Origin: Sclerotiophoma versabilis
Lineage: Eukaryota; Ascomycota; Dothideomycetes; Pleosporales; Didymellaceae
DNA length: 64,000 bases
Assembly (NCBI GenBank): GCA_012274445.1
Contig: JAAROD010000093.1
Span: 2,170,001 to 2,234,000, forward strand
Direction: 5' to 3'
Position 1 is the stretch's first letter, and every line of letters starts with the position of its first letter. Of the stretch, positions 56,376 through 64,000 are shown in pieces. The notes below the pieces were generated by a model, which was given only the letters and a program-made list of their open reading frames with translations, searched no databases and was not told the origin of the DNA. The position numbers were made by a program, and so were the translations under genes.

Positions 56376-58564
56376 ATGACCGACTTCACCGATCACCTCA
56401 AGCCGGCCCACGACGGTACAGCGACTTTACAGGCCGAACGCGATGGCTCTGCGATAGTGGTTGCCGAGCTGGCAAGCCACCTGCTGTCTCGAGACGGCTT
56501 CTTGCAGCGACAAGACAAGGTGCTCAGGGTTCTCAGCAAAGAAAAGCTGTTTCAGAAAGATCAGCAGCTCAACTTGTCGCGGCCTGAGCGGTACCATCTA
56601 GGATTGGCCAGGGCAAAAGCAATACAGAGGATTATTCGCAGGGAAGACTGGGATCACGCGGACTACAGTATGGCAGAATACCTGAACGACGAAATGTCGC
56701 CATATTTTTTGCACATGTCTATGTTTGGTTAGAAAATTGCTTTTATTTGTGCAACGTGGGCGCCAATCTGACACCGCCAGTTACCACGGTCCGCGAACAA
56801 GCTTCAGAGGAACAGCAAGCCTACTGGATGCCTAAGATCCTCAACTACGACATCATTGGCTGCTATGCACAGACTGAACTCGGCCATGGAAGCAATGTGC
56901 GAGGATTAGAGACTACAGCAACATGGGACCCCAAAACCAACGAATTTGAGATTCATAGCCCCTTCCTGACCGCGAGTAAATGGTGGAACGGATCTATGGG
57001 TCGAACAGCCACCCATGCTGTACGTCATCATGTACCACCGCTAGGCATACAACTCCAGCTAATCATCCATCAGATTGTCGTCGCACAGTTGCAGTTACCG
57101 ACCAAGGACAACCCGAGTGTCTATACCTCCCACGGCCCGCAAACATTCCTGCTGCAAATTCGGGATGCAAAGACCCACCAGCCGCTCCCAAGCATAGCTG
57201 TAGGTGATATCGGCCCGAAATATGGCTACGCGTCCATGGATAACGGGTACATGCTGTTCGATCATCACCGCGTACCGAAGTCTGCAATGTTATCGCGATA
57301 TGCAGAAGTCTCTGACGAAGTTGGAACCTTCACGCGGCGTGGTCATCTTGCAGTCGTCTATGGGTCCTTGACATTCGTGCGGGGGCAAATCATCATGCAT
57401 GCTCGTCTCGTGCTGGCGCGCGCTGTGACTGTTGCAGTGAGGTACTGCAGTATCCGTCGACAGTTCTCTGATCGTGATGCCAAGTCACATGATGCTCCGG
57501 AAATGAAGGTACTCGACTACCCAACAGTGCAAATCCGCATTCTACCACTACTGGCAACCACTTTTGCCCTGCACTATACTGGTGAATACTTCTACAAGCT
57601 ATACCACGAGTCCCGCTCGACCATCGAGAAGGGCGACTTTGGACCCTTGGCAGAACTGCACAGCGCCTCTTCAGGTTTGAAGTCACTATGCACAACACTT
57701 GCTGCCGATGGTATCGAGACCTGTCGGCGTGCAATGGGCGGCCATGGTTTTGGCGGCGGTAGCGGTCTCATAGGGCTGAATTCAGACTATCTCTCCAAAC
57801 CCACCGTAGAGGGAGACAATTGGATGATTACACAGCAAGTCGCAGCGTATCTAATCAAGAAGATGCAACATTGCGTCGAAAACCCCGATGCTCCTTCCAA
57901 GGACCCAACAGATGAGCTGTTTAAGCACTACCTGCAGAATAAGGATCACAAGATTCCTGAATCTTATTTCAGTTCTACCTTGGGAGGAATCGACGATGCT
58001 AGCATCGTCTCGATCTTCCAATGGCGAGCCGCGGCTCTCAGCTATACCGCTTACCAGCAGCGCGTTGTACAGAAGAAAGCATGGACGAAGATGATGATAC
58101 AACTTCATACTCTATCACGCGCCTACAGCGAGCAAATCCTTGTAAAAAACTTCTATAGCGCGCTCACATCTTCTGCGCAACCACGGCTCACAAGCCCAAC
58201 TCCGGAGGTCCTCGGAACGTGCTTCCGCCTCTTTGCCCTCTACACGATGGAGCAAGCTGCCACTTCGTTCATACTTACTATCTCTATGCATTCCTCATGC
58301 TTGCACACATTACCAAACTCCATCCTAGATCTGATGTCCCAACTTCGCCCGCATGCAGTCAAACTCGTGGATGCATGGTCGATACCAGACTTCCTGCTCG
58401 ACTCAGCGTTGGGCAGGTATGATGGGAAGGTGTATGAGGAATTGTTTGACATGGCGCATCGGCGGAATCCGTTGAATAAGGTTACATTTAACCATGATTA
58501 TAGGAGTGAAGAGATTGTGTTGGGTAGCGGAGATGGTGGGAAGCATGTTCTGGCAAAGCTGTAG
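56376..58564 (+). CDS. Peroxisomal acyl-CoA oxidase
   Basis: First step of peroxisomal beta-oxidation, converting acyl-CoA to trans-2-enoyl-CoA with FAD and releasing hydrogen peroxide. Exons 56376-56727, 56781-57019 and 57074-58564 give 693 residues, the normal length. The start MTDFTDHLKPAHDG fits. Family motifs are YLNDEMSPYFLHMSMF, CYAQTELGHGSNVRGLETTA, SKWWNGSMGRTA, RRQFSDRD and RRAMGGHGFGGGSGL (a flavin-binding and catalytic region). The C-terminus is VLAKL, a PTS1. The second intron (54 bp) has no in-frame stop, so its retention would add 18 residues. Intact. Confidence 0.95.
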
Positions 58565-61447
58565 GGCTTACTGAATGACATTGAATCAAGTCCCTGATCA
58601 AAAAACACTGTTTTTGAGTTGCCGTGAAATATTTTCTGTAAGCCTGGAAGCCCTAGAGTTTTGCATAGGTCATCACCCAAAGTTTCGGATGAGAAAAACG
58701 GATGAAGGGTCTTGAAGACGCACCTCTCCCTCCCCATCTCAGCGAGCCTTCACCTCCACCCTATTATTCGTAAACAAGCGCTTTACTATTGCCAAATTCC
58801 ATCTTCCACCATTCCAAACATCTTTAAGCAGCACAGCCTACTCCTCGTTCGCAAAGCCCTCCGCAATCATCAGATTACCCACAACATATGACGAGTGCAC
58901 TCTGAGGGAGGCGCAATACATCGTGCTCATCCGGAATTCAATCCACCGACACTTCCCCATCCCCACAGCCCGGATGACCTAGCACATCCCCGAAGCGTAG
59001 AAGATGCACAATCTCGAGTACGACTGGAAAGATAGCTAATCAGGCAGACCACAACTCTTCAAGAATGCACGTAAAGGACTCTCGCACTTATAGTACGACT
59101 TGCGGAGTGGAGTGCCTTGTGGCTGCGCATGTATCTCCACGCCGCACTATGCACACCATTTCTACGACTCGAAATTGCTTTTGCAAACCGACAGGTACAG
59201 AGATTTTGTTGTAAGCGTGAAACTGGTGGGAACGAGGAAGCTGACACCTGATTCGCGGATTTCCTGCATTGTTCTGTTCTCTCACTTCCTCGGACTAATA
59301 GGAGTAGCTAAGATAATCTATAAATTTAACGTGCTGCAGAAAGCTTGGTATTTCGAAGCCGGCTAAAAGATATTGAGAGGTCTAGTTTCCTTTCACTGCC
59401 TTCGATATTGTAATACCAGATGGATCTCGTGGTTGCAGACATCCACATTGTAGCCTCGAAGCGTTCCAAAACCACTTGACTGCCACTGAGTAGGATTGTG
59501 TTTCTGCATCGGACCATTGCTGCCGTCGATGACGAAGTGTGGAAGTGTTCCAAAAGTTCGAACCAAGTTAGTTTACAAATATTATGTTCGTTCATCTTCC
59601 TCGGATTCTGGAGAGTATCTTTCGATTCAAGAACCTGCAGTGTATTACAAGTAGCCCGTAAGATAAGACAAACGGCCTTCCCACCCCTCATAGTACCAAA
59701 TTAGACATTATGTTATCAACGCGTATGTAGGGGCTTTGACGCTGCAGATTTATGCATATGTTGAATAAAATATTTAAGAAGACCCTATGCTATACCTCCA
59801 CAAACTCTAAATCATATTCTCTCGGCGTTTTGCAGAAATTGAAGATATTAATATCCACATATATTCTCATACATATGTTATACGATTCGTGTTGATACTA
59901 TATGTGATATTATTATTATATGTGTGGAAATATTTTGTGCTTCTTCTGTTACTTGCATTCTACTATAGAGGGAAGGTCTTACTATTGACCAATAATCATC
60001 AGGCACAGCAAGTACAGATATAGGTGTTTGCTCGTGACCCAGCAAGAGGAGAGTCTGCCCACTCCGCTTGTTAGCTTAGTCGCGAGATACTAGATACCAC
60101 AATTCAAACCTGAAGGCACTTTGCGTACCTCAGTCATTCATGGTCAGAGCAGAAGCGTGTATTCAACGCGTTGAATACTCGCGTTTTGCCCGTCCTTCAA
60201 TATTTTCAAGAAAGAATCAATACATCTCACCCCAGTCCCGTGCCATAGTAAGCGCCAGTCTTGGAGAACTTGTCCATCTATCTGCTTTGTGCCAATTGTG
60301 CCAATTGGACATGATTTGCGGCTCCCGAGACTCAGCGCTCAGCTCTCTTCATCTCTTCAACAGCTGAGACCCCACATCATCTGCTCCGCTAAGTTCTGAT
60401 ACCACACGAGCCATCTAACTCTCCGTATCCCAACAACATCCACAAGCAGCCTGGTTCTACGACATGGTCCCTCTTTCGTCCCCCACGCGCTCCAACCCCA
60501 CCCAGCCAGGCTCCCACGCGCCAAGATCCACCATCGGAACGATGCATCACGCACTTCACCCGCATAGTCCCCTCGCACATACATACACAAGATGTACGTC
60601 ACGAAGTAGACAGGTAAGACCAGTAAGCGGAGAAGCTCGGTAGCAAAGTACGACGAACAGGACCGAACAAAGACGCCAAGACGCCCCAACGCGCAATAGA
60701 CACAGCACAATCACAGCAGGATAGAACGCGGCACCAAGCCACAGAACTGGGGGCCTTGCGTTTCTCTAGCGTTGAGCTGCACTTCTCCGCATCCCTGCGT
60801 CTGCGGAAATTCTAGCCCCCACCTCTTCGGATCCTGGCACGCTAAGTCCTGCCGCACCGAGTCTGCGGGAGCATCTTGTGTGCGTTTGAGTCTGGACCGA
60901 TTCGAGTTTCTTGGGGTGCTGCAATGTCCCGATATGGCATTAATGGCGATGAGGAGAATAGTTGGTGGTGTTTCTTTATGTCTCCGCGGAAGGATCTCGT
61001 GGGTGTGGAGTGACAGTCGGTGAATGCGCGGAAGACAGTGGCGCTCAACTGCTAGTGCCGGGTTCGATGAAGTGACTTCTCGGCAGACAAATGTAGGTGC
61101 GAGACTAGCCTTGCAATTTGTTCGGGAACTAGGCACTCTCCGGAAAGATGAAGTGGTGTACCATAGCCTGGAGGCCTTGGGGTCATGACGCACACGACAG
61201 AAGAACCTTGAAGTTATTGCTCGCACCAGCATGTGAACCAATGAGTTGACACAGTCGCCAATTAGCAGTATCTCCATTGCTACACACCCCGAGTGTTATG
61301 GATGTTCCACACTGTACGAACTGAACCCAGCCGACGTCTCCTAATCTTAACAGCCCATTACTTTGTGCTACCCCTCGCTGTATAATCATAACTCCGCACA
61401 TCCACAGTTGTAATGATCGTCGGGCCACCCTGGGAACCTCTAAGGTA
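58565..61447. other. Intergenic, 2.9 kb, partly AT-rich
   Basis: No supported gene. Several short frames (around 58740-59240 and 60360-61280) look like chance or old debris. A strongly A/T-rich island spans about 59700-59960. Nothing is recognised. Confidence 0.4.
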
Positions 61448-64000
61448 TTAGAAGTTACGCTTTTCCCGAAGAGGTCTCTGGACTATATCCGTACTGGCTG
61501 GCGTCAAGTTCCCTGCCGCCATTCTTGACTGTTGGACCTTGCAATTCCTGCACATCGGTCTGGACGCAGTCGAGGGTCCGATGTCCGGGGCTTGAAAGCT
61601 CTGAGGACAGCTTGACGGATGTAAGCAGACGTCAGTACACTTCTTGCTGGTGTTGGATGCCACTGGATGTTCATGAATTAGTTTGCTGTCGCCAGATCGC
61701 AGTACAGATTCAGCTCTTGTTGACATGTTTGTATGTCTGTGCCTTCCGAGATTAATGGATCTTCTTTTCAGCCTTTCCGATACTAGGGGTACCCGGAGGG
61801 ATCCAAGGGAGCCACCATCAAGTTCTTCCTCAATGCGAGTCATAGTTCCATGTAGCCTACGGCTGGGTTGTCTGGTAAGTTCGATACTCCCGGGCGTAAT
61901 TGGATCATTTGCGTCTGCTGGAGGAGAATTTGTTGAAAAATCCCGGTAGCCCTCGATGCTGCCCGGGGCCTTTCCGATGACAAATTCAATACGACCTGAA
62001 ACCCAATACCATACGATCAGCCACAGGATAACGCATGCCCACACTGCTAAACTCCACGGTGCGGTTTCCCATTGAACTGGCAGCTCTGGCGGAAGATTGA
62101 CGAAGATAAAAAAGTAAACGCAAAACCCGAGTGCAAACCAGTTGAAGAGAAGTGTCACCAACTTTAAAATACCTGAATGAGGCTTTGTTGTGGAAGTGTT
62201 ACAGCGGATTCTCCGTATTCGATAGAGGCATAATACGCCAATGCAGATGAGGTGAGAAGTAAGGATACACAAAACACCAAGCCGGCGCATTTGCTCGAAC
62301 ACAATTCGGTAGTCTCGTAGAAGACAGAGAGCACCAGCGCCTGCCGTCAGGATTGAGGTCACAACGAGTGCGCTTCGAGGTGCGGGGGCTTTATCGGTCT
62401 CGTCCAAAAAGTTAAGGCCTTTGGTGTCGGAGCTCCTACCAATAGCCATCATTTGGCGAGCGGTGCTTGCAAGAAGAGTCGTACCGCGCATGACGAAAAG
62501 CGTAAGAAGTACTGCTGCTAGGAAGTAAGCTACGGGAGCGTAACTTGTTTTGAGCATAAAACCCGCCAAACCTTGTGGCGTGCTCATCTCGTTCTCACCA
62601 ACACAGATTGCAACTGCCATAAGTGTTGCGAGGCCCATGGAAATCTCTAGCCAGTACGATAAGTGCATGACCCAAGGGACCAGGACAGCCGCATCCACGA
62701 CTTCCTCTGAAATATGTACAACGAATCCAGAGCCAAGGAATGGTTGAATGAGTACGCCTTGTGAGATTAGCCATGTTACGTTGCCTTTCCATCCAGATGT
62801 ACTGCTGAAGTGACGGTATGTCTCCTAAACTGTCATGTTGTATCCGTGGGTCTTGTAGCCGAGGACTAGAATGGTAATAAAGAAAAGCAAGAACCCGAGC
62901 CAGTGACTAATGACGAAGAGTACGTGCAGAGCTGGGAGGTACTTCGAATTCTTCCAGTTGGCAGCCAAAGCGAGGATACTGGCAATAGCGGGGGTAACAA
63001 TTAACGCCCAAGGGATCCTGAGATAGATCTCCGGCTCCTGCGAGGAATAAATAAACTTTGACGATTTATCGGCCAGAGAGAAGACGAAGATAGCAATGTC
63101 CATGATAAAGAGCAGATTGATAATGAGGTTGATACCCATCCCGAGCAAGTGCGTCCACGCGCAGAGCCAACTCAATAAATGTGGCAGGCTGGAGGTTGTC
63201 CAAGATGTCTGATATGCGACTGTCCAGTAAAATGGCCCAGCATAGGTTGGGTATTCCCAAGCCATGTCAGCCAAGCTCTTGTTAATGAAAAGGTACCCAA
63301 CCAAAACGATGAAGTATGCCGCAAGGACGCCGGCAACTCCGCCGTTGGGTAAGGCAAGGGCGAGCAAGGGAAGAATTTGCTCCCAGATAGCCAGATGCAT
63401 AGATTGAAAGCCGAGAAGTCCAAACGAGAGGACTTTGCCGAAGCTCTTACTAGCTACATGCTTAAAGCAATGGGAGTGATCCGTAGTCACCTCTTCTTGA
63501 TTATGTTGGGGCACCCTTCGTCCAAAGCTGCGCTCGAATCGTTGGGGCAAGCCCATTCTTCCCCGGTCCTCCTGATCTGACTTGGAGTTGTTGATCTCTG
63601 CGGCGTTGAGTGGAGCTATCGGTGTGCTGTCCACTCTCCGCTCTTCTCGCCACTCTTGCGAGTCGAATGTGGACACTTCGGCCGAGTTGAAAGAAACTGG
63701 TGCTTGTAGGTTTGGTGGAATCGGAAGAGGTCTGGCCCTCGAAGTCTCTAAGCGCCGCCGCCAGTCTTTGACGCCAAGATCCGAATGTAATCTAGGTTGT
63801 CCTCGAGTTGTTGGAGGGACCATGTCGATCAGTCCATGTCTTGGGCCACGTCGAGTGGGTTGCGCCTTAGGGACAGGGTGACCTTCTTGGCCGACGGTGC
63901 TGCGCCAAGTGTTCTCGTCGTAGTTAGAGCCTGATACGTCGCAGCCTTCTGGGTGCGAAGGCACATGATCAATGAGAGGGATATGTCCTGCGGGAGCTGG
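61448..64000 (-). pseudogene. APC-family amino acid/GABA permease with one in-frame TAG, 5' end outside the window
   Basis: A plasma-membrane permease for amino acids or related amines (APC superfamily, GABA-permease-like). The frame is open from the window's right edge to 61448, except for a single TAG at 62825-62827. Upstream is a disordered N-terminal extension, then transmembrane segments: VLSFGLLGFQSMHLAIWEQI, GVAGVLAAYFIVLVGYLF, LGMGINLIINLLFIMDIAIF and LGFLLFFITILVLGY. Downstream in the same frame: LIQPFLGSGFVVHISEEVV, then MHLSYWLEISMGLATLMAV and more helices, and a long hydrophilic tail. A 42-nt GTCCTC...TTTAG intron could remove the stop, but would delete conserved-looking sequence. 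Pseudogene or sequence error are both possible. Confidence 0.7.

Noticed and set aside
60711..61277. 188-codon minus-strand frame
   Set aside because: No coherent features and overlapping frames on the other strand.

Overview
The window is nuclear DNA of a filamentous ascomycete. Most genes carry several GT-AG introns of about 45-60 bp. The protein families (Cut8/Sts1, HET, GH71, DUF1996, Zn2Cys6 regulators, DUF7918, LPAELRNRIYE-type proteins) point to Dothideomycetes, probably Pleosporales. That placement is inference from family content, not from a marker gene. I saw no tRNA, rRNA, CRISPR array or intact transposon.

Layout: 1-8.3 kb is conserved housekeeping: ELP1 (Elongator, 3' end outside the window), COX8 (cytochrome c oxidase subunit), MTR4 (exosome helicase) and STS1/Cut8 (proteasome tether). 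9.1-11.3 kb holds two DUF7918 genes in tandem, one with a single-base frameshift in an A8 run and one badly decayed. 12.3-15 kb has an F-box-like protein and a sphingolipid-type mannosyltransferase. 17.4-21.5 kb has MPP10 (SSU processome) and a Cys-rich GPI-type surface protein. 22.2-30.4 kb has a Zn2Cys6 factor, two LPAELR-type paralogues (the second with an in-frame stop) and a large ankyrin protein. 32-36.3 kb has a secreted DUF1996 protein and a flavin monooxygenase with the Baeyer-Villiger fingerprint. 38-47.2 kb, all on the minus strand, has an enoyl-CoA isomerase, a Zn2Cys6 factor, a HET protein, a GH71 alpha-1,3-glucanase and a dienelactone hydrolase. 49-58.6 kb has an acyl-CoA synthetase, a BAHD acyltransferase and an acyl-CoA oxidase. 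61.4 kb to the end has an APC-family permease interrupted by one TAG.

The most interesting biology is on the right. The acyl-CoA synthetase and the acyl-CoA oxidase both end in -AKL, and the enoyl-CoA isomerase ends in -AKI, all PTS1-type peroxisomal signals. With the BAHD acyltransferase between the first two and a Zn2Cys6 gene just upstream of the isomerase, this suggests a small peroxisomal acyl-modification module. That grouping is inference from gene content and order. A 26-bp inverted repeat and a 16-bp TATA palindrome sit upstream of the acyltransferase.

Splice sites were assigned by eye from GT/AG signals, reading-frame closure and family resemblance remembered from general knowledge. 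No database search was run. Gaps longer than 300 bp are listed as separate entries.
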